A DNA stretch of 64,000 nt from Branchiostoma floridae (taxonomy: Eukaryota > Chordata > Leptocardii > Amphioxiformes > Branchiostomatidae), in assembly GCF_000003815.2 (NCBI RefSeq), contig NC_049995.1, positions 5,568,090 through 5,632,089 on the forward strand, given 5' to 3'. The notes under the pieces were generated by a model, which did not search any database, was not told the DNA's origin, and saw only the letters and a list, made by a program, of their open reading frames with translations. This document shows, piece after piece, positions 35,601-46,789 of the stretch (within the stretch, counting starts at the first letter, position 1; the number at the start of each line of letters is the position of its first letter). Both the position numbers and the translations under genes were made by a program.

Positions 35601-35886
35601 GCATTGTTTCATTTGAGCAGACCTGACAGGACTGGTACACCTGACTCAAAGCAACGGTCACAAAGGGACCATTGTAGCTGTATGCTTCACGTGGATATTT
35701 GGTCCACTTGTACCGGTACGCTCCAATGTCATACCGGTACTCATGACCATCACTACGGCTGTCGCCTACACCACACTTTGCCACTGACACCTCACGGCAG
35801 CTCTGCCAGCTACCTGCGTCTATACGTGACACCAGGAGCTGCAAAAGCAGCAACAAGCAGACTTTTGCCATCAGCTTAACGGCCAT
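32692..35886 (-). CDS. LRR transmembrane receptor with tyrosine-rich repeated cytoplasmic tail
   Basis: Two exons: 35281-35886 (202 codons) and 32692-35001, joined in phase 0 across a 279-bp intron (GAG|GTGAGG donor, AATACAG acceptor), giving about 971 residues. Residues 1-24 are a signal peptide (KVCLLLLLQLLVS core). A Cys-containing N-terminal region is followed by leucine-rich repeats such as LKKLLLFENNLTHLE, LSHLILVDNQI and LLVLNLEGNRI, then a CxC-type LRR C-terminal cap. A Cys-bearing, N-glycosylation-rich domain and Thr-rich stem follow. A membrane helix at about 604-626 ends in basic WRRLRRK. The 345-residue tail has VISPYAEGGF twice, SSTYDQND three times, and related YxxN sites, three of them in 35-residue near-identical repeats. 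It probably acts as a cell-surface recognition receptor signalling through phosphotyrosine. The ligand is unknown. Confidence 0.87.
32935..33255 (-). repeat. 105-bp coding repeats in the LRR receptor tail
   Basis: Three in-frame 105-bp units encode 35 residues each (SRKAPCYNS...RTLSSTYDQND...). The units are almost identical at the DNA level, showing recent duplication or gene conversion within the exon. Each carries two tyrosines. Confidence 0.9.
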
Positions 35887-36730
35887 GATCCAATTCTAAC
35901 ACAGCATAAGATTGATAGCAACAATATACAGGGGCAACGCTATAGCATTATACTCAACTAGCCAAAAGAAACAACAAAAGTTTTACCGTTATACCACAGG
36001 ACATGGGCAGCGCAGAAAACAGCCGTGCTACCTGCAGTGGCGCAACAGCGCTCTGGCTCAACAAGATGTCCTTGCTTCGTGATTAAGTCTTAGTTATTTG
36101 TAATAAACAAGCGCTGGCTTCCCGAAGGACAGCAGAAGCATTCTTACCCCTCAGGTATTCACGTTGACCGTGGTTCGCCATATTGGTTCTTATTAGTCTG
36201 AAAGAGGGAAACACGGAACGTTTCAATGATATTCTTGTGATAAAATTTGCCTGTGCTATCCAGTCTTTGTCTTTTACAATCGATAAGGTTGACTGTTATA
36301 TAATTGATGTACAGCAGACACGAAAATTTCGGTTTGTGGAATTTTTATTTGGAGAACAGTTAAGATTTTTTTGTTATGAGAGAACACCAGGTTACTGTTG
36401 TTAAAATAAGATAAAAGATTTGTCATGGGCTCGAATGAGCCTGTTGAAATGATATACGGTAATCTTTTCAGCTGGTAATTTTCCGAAACGTACACGACTT
36501 CCCTACGACTGTCTCTAGTGTGTTGTCGTGAAGCTGTCGTGCCACTGGAATCTTATTTCTCCTGGTATAGCAGCATTGGTAGTGTCACGCTAGATGGCGT
36601 TTTTGCGACATGTCAACTACGTCTACTTACACTGAAGAACCCATGGCTTAGATATGATCTTTCTTTAGGCGTTTTAATTGCGTATTTAATTTTGTATAAC
36701 AGATGTGAACACCTGAGGAAAGCAATTAAA

Positions 36731-37046
36731 AGTGATTAAGAATCCTGAGCTCCTATTGGGCTAATTTTCATAGTGATTAAGAATCCTGAGCCCCTATTGG
36801 ACTAATGTTCATAGTGATTAAGGATCCTCAGCTCCTATTGGACTGATTTTCATAGTGATAAAGAATTCTGAGCCCCTATTGGGCTAATTTCCATAGTGAT
36901 TAAGGATCCTGAGCTCCCATTGGATTGATTTTCATAGTGATTAAGAATCCTGAGCCCCTATTGGACTTATTTTCATAGTGATCAAGAATCCTGAGCTCCT
37001 ATTGGACTAATTGTCATAGTGATTAAGAATCCTGAGCCTCTATTGG
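36731..37046. repeat. 40-bp tandem repeat, 8 copies, each with an inverted CCAAT box
   Basis: The unit reads approximately CATAGTGATTAAGAATCCTG + AGCYCCTATTGGACTAATTTT. Every copy has CCTATTGG or CCCATTGG, the reverse complement of a CCAAT box, at a regular spacing of about 40 bp. The array lies about 0.85 kb upstream of the LRR receptor start codon. Confidence 0.92.
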
Positions 37047-37835
37047 TAGTTCTATGAACGAGAATAGTTTCTTGAGTTAGAGGTGAAAGGACACAAGCTC
37101 TCGAGAGCCCAATAAGTCACACGTGTAAAACGTTTGATAATAAGACACATTCAGACAGAATCAAATTTAGGCGAGAAGCGACATTCGTTTTTAAATGACA
37201 CTATAGATAAGTAAGCTCCCGTCAATGGCAGATTTTACACCCGTGAAATAGAAAAATTCGGCCGACGAATTTTTTCTTGTTCAACGTACATGTAATTATC
37301 CGCACCAGGCATTACTCTGTGATGGAGGTTAACCTCCGACGACGGAGTATTATGATCGGTAGATGTGATGACGAGTGTTCGCATCTGTATCTCTATGTTC
37401 CGTATGTTGCCGCACTCGTATGTAGTTTGGCATGTTGTCTGTATTCAGTTGCGCGATGATACATTTTTGTCTTTCGTTGAACATGAAAAAAAAATCATTC
37501 TTATATATGGCAATGATCTTTATGCATGTTTTTGCTCATATGGGCTAAATGCAGTAATTACATAAACGTTTCTGTAAATTAAAGAATCTTTACAGTGTCA
37601 GTGAGAGAGACAGAACAACTAAGGCTATGCTATACTATAAGTACATCTATCGTTTCCAAATTGTCAAATGTGTGTAATGCTATACTATTCTACAGTTTAC
37701 ATGTCTTTCCTCTTTTTGAAACAAGTGTATATGAATTCACAGAGTATAATGTAATGTATAATGTATTCCCATATTGATGTATGATTCCCATTCATGTATA
37801 ATGTATACTTATAATGTAATCCGCGCTACTTATTG

Positions 37836-40800
37836 CTAGTTGCTGATATACGGAAGGAAAGAGAGGTTATGCAAATGGCGAAGGTTGGTGGGGTTGGAGA
37901 ATGTGACTCTCTGGGTTTCCATGGAAACCGTTGCTATGACATCGGCGTTGGGTGGGTCCACCAGCCGGAGCACGTGGTAAAGAACGCCGTTCTGTTGGTC
38001 GAGGTTGATGACGTCGCCGCCGTAGTAAGATTGATAGCGGTCTGAAAAGAGAGAGAAAAAAAAACACCTAAATCTTTTGGCGACGCCTTAGGAGCGGAGC
38101 CTGCTTTATTTCTGTCGTTGTTGATATGGTGGATCAAAATGTCTTGCCAATGCCTTACGGAAAGGAGGCATGCAGACCCCATGTACATGTTGATTAAGGT
38201 GCGCTCTCACTGCACTTGCGTCAAGCTTGAGTAACTGCGGGGTTCGTTCACTGCGTCACTGTACATGTTTGTTATTTTCTCCAATTTTTTTTATAATTTA
38301 GATATTGCGTAGTACGTAAAAGTATGACTCACAAGACGTCAAAATACACAGAAAAGTAAGAAGATTCGTTCTTCGTCTCTGAAATTCGTTGAGTATCTTT
38401 CGAACCCCGCAGTGACGCAATTGCAAGCGTGACGCAAGTGCAGCGAGAGGGTAACTCTACGTACCAGGCACAGCTATGACCCACAGGGGTTTGATGAGAC
38501 CCAGTTTGGGGTCCACCGTCACAAGGGTGTACGTCACCTGCCGATCCAAGAACAACCCGGGGGATACGGCAACCAGTTTACCTGGACATGAAGCAAATAA
38601 ACAAAGGTATAAATCAAGAAATCATGACCACAGCATGTCAAGAACCAAGATATGCAAGCCGTAAGTCCTTCTGATTGCAGTACCAGGTAAAGCCGCCAGG
38701 TGGCCCATAATCTGATAATTCCCCTCCCTGGAACACCTACCGACATGTCAATAATCATGAAGATTTATCTACAACTTCTCCAATTAATGCTCTAATTACA
38801 GGCCCTAGAACCAAGCGCCGACTGGACAAACTTTACAAATATACTAGAGTCAGCAACCACTTAAAAACTGAGGGAAAATGATTGCTAAGGACATGGTTGC
38901 TCGGGCAGGGTCGATTTAACCTCGTTAACTGAAATGGACAGGACTGTTTCAATGCGGTTTGTAAATTAAGGCGACCAGGTTTGACTAGTTTGTCTACCAT
39001 CACAAAATGGTGGACAAACGAGGAACTGGTCACGTGACCAAGTAACGCTCCCTTATTGGCCAAATCGGTAATTTTGAATTACCACCAATTACATAGTTCC
39101 GTTAATTACCTGTCTTCTGGTAGAAGTGGATAGAGGAGATGGTGTAGTTATCCACATCTAGTTGAGCGTAAGACATCTTCGCCGGCTTCCTGTCAGAACA
39201 AGAATAGACAGAAGAGAGGCTTACAAAACAGGTGCTTATAGATAAGGATAGCATGGAATACATTCAAACGCACTCAATTTGAGCAGCTGCTCCTCCAATG
39301 GCAATTTTAAATGGAAATTCAAGCAGGGGTTACGATGGTTGTTAGGGAATATTCCCTACCCTATTTCGTGAAATGGGAGTCCGAGATTCGTGTAAAATAT
39401 CCTTCCCAATTTGTGTAAGGGCCCGCTAAGGGTTTGAAACTAGGTACTAGGTCCTCGTTTAAAGGAAAGCATCAGAAAATTTTCAATTCATTATTTTCCA
39501 GCAGTTTACTCATTAAAAAGTTGATTTACGTCAATTTTTACATTAATCCGCCCAATATGACCCTGTAGACACGTTTGAACTTCGCGCTTTCCTCCCCTCT
39601 CCCGCCGCGCTGGCCGATGACGTAATGGCCTCGTTCTGATTGCCTGCGCTTTGACGTCACAAATCAGAATTGAAACTTCTGGCCATGCCAGCCATTTGTT
39701 CGGGGAACCTCGATCCCTTCGGCGGGAAATCTCAACCGTCACCATCAGTTCCTGTGACTCAGTGTGAGCGTCCCCACAAACCGGCTGTTAGCCAATCAGA
39801 GAACAGGCCTTTCAGTTTTCAAAAGAGATATTGCATATATAAGGGTCAGCTCATTAATATTCATAAGCATGGCGGTCAGGAACTGATGGTAACGGTTGAG
39901 ATAGCAGAGTACAGACAAGAGGCAGTTTGTTGGCGCCGGCCGTTGGATGTCTCTGCGTAGGAGAATAAAATAATGTACTCACACACTGAGATCAAACGTG
40001 TATATCCTGGCATCAAGCGTGTCAGGCGCGTTCTCATTTCCCATCAGAACGTAGAGGACGTTTTTCTGCGTGTCGGCGGTGGCGCAGAGGTAGTTTATGT
40101 ACAAATCTTCCGTCTTGCTGGGGTCGGAGTACAGCTCCTGGTACGAGCCGTCTTGGTCCAACAGTCCGACTCTGAACGTAAAAGTACCTAAGAAATGAAA
40201 AGAGACTATTTTTCCTGACTGATATGAATGGCGTCCACTGTCCGGGCCAGATAGATAAAAACAATTCGCGCTATGGAGCCTAAACCTATATACATGTATA
40301 TATACCCGACCTTCTTTCTGACATGAAATAATTGGCTTATCATTGGGGTGGATCGACAACTCCCTCTTAAAAACCAGGGGCTGGATTGCGAGGAGCTCAC
40401 AATAGGCCCGGCTAAATCGCAAGGGTCTGGAGCGGCTGTCATTCGGTGCTTACTCAAGTGACCTCATAACTACAATGCTATATGCCACACAACTATCTAG
40501 ACGATATCGATAGTATGCCTAGGACAAAAAACACAAAACCGGAAGTTCTCCTGTAATTACAAGAAAGTAACCAGGTAGCCCGTGGTCGACCAGGAGTCTT
40601 ATCTTCCTAATACTACCCACATACAGAATATCATTGCAATCTATTATGCTGTCAACGTAAAGTCACATATACACACAGATAAACGGCACCCAAAAATATA
40701 ACCCTCTTGGCGATAGAAGTAAATAAATGCACAACTCCTATGAAGGGACGAAGTCCAAAATGCAGTTCATCAAATATAAAGAGCATATTATACGATTTCA

Positions 40801-43800
40801 AGAAATCAGAGTTCCATATATAGTACAAACAACACTTCATGAAATTCATTATTTAAGCTGCTGTTTAAAGATTACGTTTTTCATGAAAGCATGCTTTACG
40901 TATCCTTTACGCAAACTTAAAATATGCTTATAGATTAGTTTCCGTGTAAGGCAGCTCTGCAGTACCTGGTTTATCTCGCACCATGTCCATGTTAAACGTC
41001 AGCATAGAGCCTAGGCCGTTCGTTGTCATAGCGACGATAGGTGACATCAGTGCTTTCGGGTCCACTGCCTTCTCCATAGCGTTCCCTGTTGCTGCCTGGA
41101 AAAACAAAGCGTTCGCATGCAGTCATCACGTGATGATGACGTGCGATGACAAAAATTACGCCATCGTCACGTGACTGCGTCCGCCATGTTGATGGGTCAA
41201 TTCAACTTGGCGGCCGCGATTTAAAGATGCGCGAGGTCCTAATGCTAGATTTGTACCTTTAACTCCACCATGCCATTTTGTTTGTCTTCATAACTTCTTG
41301 ATGTAGTTAACCCTTGACCGACTGGGCTCCGAAACCATAAATGTGTCCCGTTGGACTGTTAGATACGAAGAGAGGACTACGTCAAGGGGTCTATTTGTCA
41401 CCGGATCCCGTGTTGATTTTAACTGCGAGTCTTTATAAAAAATTCAGGAGCCCGGTCGTGCCCCAAAATAGCCCGGTAGCTGCAAGTTGTCCCAAGAGCC
41501 CACGCAGGGGTCAAGACAGAAAGTGCAGAAAAACAGTCCGTTCGGAGGGGCCCCTTTTTTCAAATAAAAAAAAACACAGGCTACTCTTCAAGCAGGGGTT
41601 AGGCTTCGGCTAGTTTTTGACGTTTTTAGGCTACTAGCTAGTTGGGCTAACTGTTTTCTTGATACGTCTCGCGGTCCGATAAAAGCCCCTAAACGTAAAA
41701 ATAAGTCTGAGTCTAACCTCTGCTTGGGGAGTACCACAGGCTAGTTGGGCATGGCTAACTGTGCGCTCTTAAAGGCAGACTCAATAAATAAATCGATAAA
41801 TACGTCGGAGACTGATTAGAGGATAGAAATCATTCACCTACCTCGATAACCAAAAGCGTGTCAGCCACCGCATCCAAACTGCTGGACTTCCCGTGCTTCA
41901 TCGTAAACATCAACTTACTCTCCTCACTGTACCCCAGCATTTGGTCCATTATAAAGTGGTTTCCCTGTGCTTGGGTCTGTGCCTTAAAGTTCTGTCGTTG
42001 ACCGACGCTTCTCCTGCTCATGTTGCTGTTCTTCCCGAATCCCAGCATCTCGGGGCGGTAGCCGGACCCGACGCCGAAGTCGAACGTTTTGACGGGGTAG
42101 ACCGCTCCCGTAACAGCGTCCACAGAAACAAGCTCACACTGCAAAGTGTCGAGCTCCGAGTAGGAAAACCCGTAAAGTCTTGTACTACCAGGCATGGTGG
42201 TAGGGTTGGGGGGAGGTTGGGGAATGGTAGGAGACTTTACGGGGAGATTGTTGAGTTGTTGAGAAGCGGTTTTGACGGTTAGGTTTTTGATGGCGATGTC
42301 GGCGCACTGGTAGAAGATCTGTTCCCCGGGTTTGTGTGAGTTATACCTGAATCTGAGCACGCAGTGGGAACAATGCACGCTTGGCATCACCTGGAAGGGA
42401 GAAAGACAAACATCTCAGAAAGAAAATGTACCATGTGTTCCAAAGTGAGCCATTTCACAGTCAAAAATTCGCATTCGTTATGAGTTGCAGGTTAAGGTCA
42501 AAGTTCAAGGTCTATGATTTGTAAATGATTCGAAAAAAAATTCACATGTATTTCAAAGTCAGCCATCTCGCAGCTCCAAATGCGCATGTACAGTGCCTGC
42601 AACGTTTCAACGTAGATGTTTGTTCGTTACTGATGGGCCTTAACCTATGACCTTACCCACAATTCCTTGCGATACTGAAACTGCAAGCGCGTATCCCTTT
42701 TGCATGAAACTCATATCATTCGATTCAGTGCTGAAATGTCTTCCATTCACTTGCTACTTTTTGGTACTTTTCGTGTCGTCATTTCGTTAGCGTTTGTTAT
42801 CATAGCAGTTTCTAGCAAACACAGATATTCTATTTTTGGGGAAAATACACATTTGTAACATAACGTTATATTTTCTTCTTATCTAACGAAGATTTAGCTT
42901 TTTTATTTTTGTTTTTGAAGGGCCAGCAACCCCTTCTTGTAAAAAAATATACCGTTTATACCATTGAAAAGCCTTACTTGGTAGGATTTTATGTTAAGAC
43001 TAGCATTTGACGGTGCTTTCTCCCCTCCTGGCTGGAAGTCTTACTTCTGGATATATAATGACACATTTTTCCTGCACTTTCCCATAGGATTATATTGCAT
43101 TATATTATATATTGTATTGCTTGGAAATATTGTAACACTCCATATACACTACAATGGTTTGAACGAACGAATTCTCTTCATTGCGTCACTCTTATTTACC
43201 ACAGGGATGGAGTAGTTGCGCTGGTGGTCCTGCGCGTGCTCATTCAGGTCTCCGATGACGGCCAACAGGTGGAAATTCTTCATATCCGTGACGTCAGACC
43301 AGGCCACGTCCATGTATCCTGGTGGGGGTGGGGGGGGGGGGGGGTAAATAATTATCTTCCCGGAAGGAAACATATTGGAAAACAAAAACTTTAACTTATT
43401 GTTATTGTTTCTGTTCTTCTCTAAACAAATAAGCCCAATTACCTGTACAGCTGTTACTACCACTGTTACTGCTACTGTTACTGCCATAGTTACTAAAGGT
43501 GAAGCAGTTATCCTGTTGTATTCGATTAGATAATATAGCAAGTGGCAGGACAGAGCTGGAGGGGCTGGTCGCCATGTATAACAGTATATTAATAAACAAA
43601 TCAGTAGCTTTTTTTAATCATATTAGAAATATTCATTGTCAAAGAGTTGATTTTGTTGTTGTTCACGCTTTAGATTCTGGAGCGTTGTTGATAGATCCGT
43701 TTAGATATCGAGAATAACAGACCTCCCTTTTCACTGACCATTCAGAAACTAAGATTGAGTAAGAAAAACTCATTTGTAGCTTTTCTATGTCTTTACAAAT

Positions 43801-45838
43801 CAAACTTTCTTTATATATTAATGCTACTTAAGTCCCAAGCAAACGTGTCAGTTTGATGAAAAAAGGAAAGAATTTAGTAAGATAGGGACAAAGAAGTTGC
43901 CATGATGGTATTTCAGTTAGTCTTTTGTAATCAAGCTATCCGCAGGCCGGTCAGTTCACTCCTAGGCCAATTAACTCCTACTAGACTTTTATTCCTATCT
44001 TTGCCAAAGTCCCTTATACTAGTCGGCCAGGCGGGAGTCTGGTAAAGACTCAGGCTACTCATCTAGTCGAAAGCGGGTCAGAGAAGTTGGAAAAGGCCCA
44101 ACCTGGATAGCCGACTGTGTAGTGGTTGTAGTTCTGTTGCCAGAGAAGGGTGACCGCCGTGCTGCTCAGGTAGGTATGGGTGGGGGGGGCTCGCCGCCTC
44201 ACCGCCACACGGGGGGCCGTGCCGGAAACACGTGTGGCTGCCGGACTAACAAACAAACAAACAAACAAACAAATAAATAAATAAACAAACAAACAAACAA
44301 ACGATGCAAACAAGCAAATGGGCGAAAAAAGCATAACAGGAAAATAGGTTGATCAATCATTAGGGCCACTGAAACAAACATACAAACAAACAAATAAACA
44401 AACGAACGAATGAAATGATAATCAAACAAATATTTGGATGAAAAAAGCACACAGGAAAATAGTTTGATCAATCATTAAAGACACTGACTCTTCCTATGTG
44501 TACCGGACAAACAAACAAACAAACAAGCGAATGAATTGATAATCGAATAAATAGTTGGACGAAAAACGCACAAAGGAAAATAGGTTGCTCCATCATTAAG
44601 GTCACTGATTATTCCTGTGACTACGGGACAAATAAACATTCAAACAAACAAACAAACAAACAAACAAACGAAGGAATTGATAGGCTAACAAACAAATAGA
44701 CGAAAAAGCACATAAGAAAATATGTTGCTCAATTAATATGGCCATTGATGCTTAGACACTAATTCTCGCGGCTACCGGACAAACAAACAAACGAATAAAT
44801 TGATAAGCTAACAAGCATATGAACGAAAAGGCACACATGAAAATAGGTTGTCACTGATGCTTAGACACTGATTCGTGTGGCTACAGGTCTAATAAACAAA
44901 GAAACAAACAAATGTACGAATAAACACACAGAGAAATATGCTGATCAATGCCTCGTATCCATTGTTTGTCCTGACAAGGTCACTCACTTTGTCACATGCG
45001 CAGCGGTCATTGACCTTTTCTGCGTTTTTACGTCTCTCACTAATAAGGCCTATTAAAAAGTAGTTTCCTGTTATCCGACCGACTCTAGCAAAACCTACCG
45101 ACCCTTGCCTTTTTTGGTCGACCGCTAGCGCTGGTAAGGAACATAAAATTTTCGATCTGACTTCTGAGTGATAAAAACGTTGTAGAAACGTTTTCTAACT
45201 TGTTCTCATTTCTCAGTGTTGCAATAGAAAGTGTGCTTTTACAATTCAACGTTATATCTATATAGTCAGTGTATGATGTTTAAAATACCAGTACCCTGAT
45301 GCATTTTAGTTTTACATTATCAAACACTATCTTTTTTAGATCACTGCGGCAAGTAAAAAATAATCTCAACCTATCGAATCTATTTTCAGGGACGAAGAAG
45401 AAAGTAAGTAAGTAAGTCGGAGACATGACATTTTTTCTTAGGTCTACAGTCTTAAGTCAAGAACATTTTCCTGCTACTGACCCTCCCCCTGACAAATATT
45501 AAAGCGCACGGCACTATAGTGAGAAACCTAGCCTGGTATCCAGCCGTATTATAACTCCCGAGTCTCCTCTGTCCTTCCCGAGATTGGGGAGCTATAATAC
45601 GACCGGATACCAGGCTATAAACAGAAACGCAGAGAAACGCAGAAAAGGCCAACACACAAATGACATGTTCAAGCCCACTAGGTACACCAGTTTAGACAAT
45701 ACCGGACAGTGTACGTACTTTTGAGATATCGAAGTCCCCTCTCTGTCGGGGCTCTATCACGCACAGGTGTCCATTTCCAGTACTCAGAAGTACCGCCAAA
45801 AACACCACCAGGGCGAGTGCCGTAACATATAGATCCAT
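37836..45838 (-). CDS. secreted protein with N-terminal His (LPMO/BIM1-like) plus repeat domain, 9 exons
   Basis: Exons, 5' to 3' on the minus strand: 45719-45838, 44103-44245, 43200-43318, 41842-42390, 40966-41095, 39983-40187, 39110-39189, 38465-38581, 37836-38041. All splice phases agree, giving about 555 residues if one base in exon 2 is discounted. Residues 1-23 are a signal peptide; cleavage would leave His24 first, followed by PRQRG. Exon 2 has CFRHGPPCGG. Exon 4 has CSHCVLRFRYNSH and FYQCADIAI, then a Pro-rich linker. The N-terminal His, a second His and the paired Cys resemble copper-binding LPMO or BIM1/X325-type domains. Exons 4-9 have beta-rich recurring patterns (ARIYTFDLS, KLVAVSPGLF, GLIKPLWVIAV), perhaps a propeller. 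I do not recognise the exact family; extracellular location is the safer inference. Confidence 0.75.
38203..38450. mobile_element. intronic MITE, about 250 bp
   Basis: The left end CTCTCACTGCACTTGCGTCA and the right end TGACGCAAGTGCAGCGAGAG are inverted repeats. A second inverted pair, CTGCGGGGTTCG / CGAACCCCGCAG, lies inside. It sits between exons 8 and 9 of the secreted-protein gene. Confidence 0.8.
39753..39875. repeat. third copy of the CCAAT / TTAATATTCATAAG promoter-like segment
   Basis: GTCCCCACAAACCGGC..., TTAGCCAATCAGAGAACAGG, TATATAAGGG and CATTAATATTCATAAGC occur in the same order as in the duplicated segments at 16720-16820 and 17330-17440. It is in intron 6 of the minus-strand secreted-protein gene. 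Confidence 0.5.
41581..41733. mobile_element. MITE of the CTCTCCAAGCAGAGGTT family
   Basis: Left end CTACTCTTCAAGCAGGGGTT; right end AACCTCTGCTTGGGGAGTA. CACAGG flanks both sides, a likely target duplication. It is in intron 4 of the secreted-protein gene. Confidence 0.8.
44182..44189. other. G8 homopolymer with apparent frameshift in exon 2
   Basis: The reading frame that carries CFRHGPPCGG and the frame that carries the LLWQQNYNHYTVGYPG segment differ by one base, and the switch falls at this run of eight G. One G fewer would leave the exon open and in phase with both neighbours. It could be a sequencing error, an allelic indel or a real null mutation. Confidence 0.7.
44246..44930. repeat. 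(AAAC)n-rich interrupted repeat field
   Basis: AAAC/AAAT tetranucleotide runs (near 44250, 44375, 44508, 44643, 44780 and 44890) alternate with a recurring unit of about 135 bp containing GGAAAATAG.TTG.TC.ATCATTA and GACACTGAT. It starts at the acceptor of exon 2 of the secreted-protein gene. Confidence 0.75.
45529..45617. mobile_element. 89-bp foldback (hairpin) element
   Basis: The left arm starts TAGCCTGGTATCCAGCCGTA and the right arm ends CGACCGGATACCAGGCTA. The arms pair at about 28 of 31 positions around a short GAGTCTCCTC... loop. It lies in intron 1 of the secreted-protein gene. Confidence 0.8.
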
Positions 45839-46379
45839 CCTACAGTAGAAAACCGTCTCTGAAAAAGAATCTTGTGGTGTTGTAGTGTAGCACCTGACTT
45901 CAGACAAGGTGGGATAGTCACATGGTTCGTCACGCGCCTGTATTGTGATTTATCATATGTTGAAGACTGGACCAAAGGTCGCTTTAATTATTAACCATAA
46001 ACTTTAAGCAGATGTATGGTTGGAGATTTTTACAAGGTAATAGTATCTGCATTTTATTGTTGTGGCAATTGGGATTCTAATTTTCCCCAATCATGTTAAA
46101 AACATGGCTTCTATTCCTTTTCATCAGATTTGTATAGTGCAGGGTTTTCATCGCGAAAAGAATAGAAAAAAAAATAAAACATTAAATGCAGCACTTCAGT
46201 AAAGGATAAGTAACTGGTTATGCATTTATTTGGAAAGACAAAAAGGCGAAAAAACAGTCAGGAAATATTTTTTCTGTTGTTTGTCAAGAAGGAAATTAAG
46301 AGAGAAAAGATGAAGAAATGCGGACAAATTTCTAGTAAAAGGACAAAAAAAAAGAAGATTCTGGAAAAAAAAATCATTT

Positions 46380-46452
46380 TGGAGGATCCGGGTATCGATC
46401 CCGGTACCTCTCGCATGCTAAGCGAGCGCTCTACCATTTGAGCTAATCCCCC
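46380..46452 (-). tRNA. tRNA-Ala (AGC)
   Basis: The minus strand gives a 73-nt cloverleaf. The acceptor stem GGGGGAT pairs with ATCCTCC (one G-U), followed by discriminator A. The anticodon arm is CTCGC-TTAGCAT-GCGAG, with anticodon AGC. The A box TAGCTCAAATGG and a GGGATCGATACCC T arm act as the internal Pol III promoter. There is no intron. A run of nine T on the minus strand just 3' of the gene (plus-strand A run before 46374) is a Pol III terminator. Confidence 0.97.
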
Positions 46453-46700
46453 GCCGATGAAGTGGGCTCGTCCAAAAGCCGCCTGCTTTCTGCGCAGGAC
46501 TGTTGTCTTCTCGGTCCCAGAATTGTCAACTTATTTTTCCTTTAAAAACATCACAAAAAACAATTTCAATACGAATTTTTCATGTTTTCTATCTTTATGC
46601 AAACAACTTGTTATGAAAATTCTATGATTTTACGGAAGATAGAGCAGACTCGACTGTGGACCATCGAAAGACCTAGGGAAGGAGAGTTTATTTACACAAC

Positions 46701-46728
46701 GTCTCCATGGTAACAAAGATGGCTGCCG
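46701..46728. promoter_or_regulatory. X-box-like (RFX) site next to a YY1-like AAGATGGCTGCC
   Basis: GTCTCCATGGTAAC matches the RFX X-box (GTNRCC-AT-RGYAAC) at 13 of 14 positions and is followed at once by AAAGATGGCTGCC, a YY1-like element common at animal transcription starts. A plausible donor (ATGCCAG|GTTTGT) lies about 50 bp downstream. X-boxes mark ciliary and axonemal genes. The next plus-strand gene is the MORN2-like gene at 50439. Confidence 0.4.
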
Positions 46729-46789
46729 CACAGTGAACTCAGAGAGATACAGTACTTGCAGCAAGAAAATGCCAGGTTTGTCATCTTTT

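Noticed and set aside
37915-37928. GTTTCCATGGAAAC, a palindromic X-box-like site
   Set aside because: It lies within the last coding exon of the secreted-protein gene, both half sites mismatch the consensus at one position, and no promoter context is present.
45452-45655. Minus-strand 67-codon frame with a hydrophobic start
   Set aside because: It spans the foldback element and does not fit the phases of the neighbouring exons.
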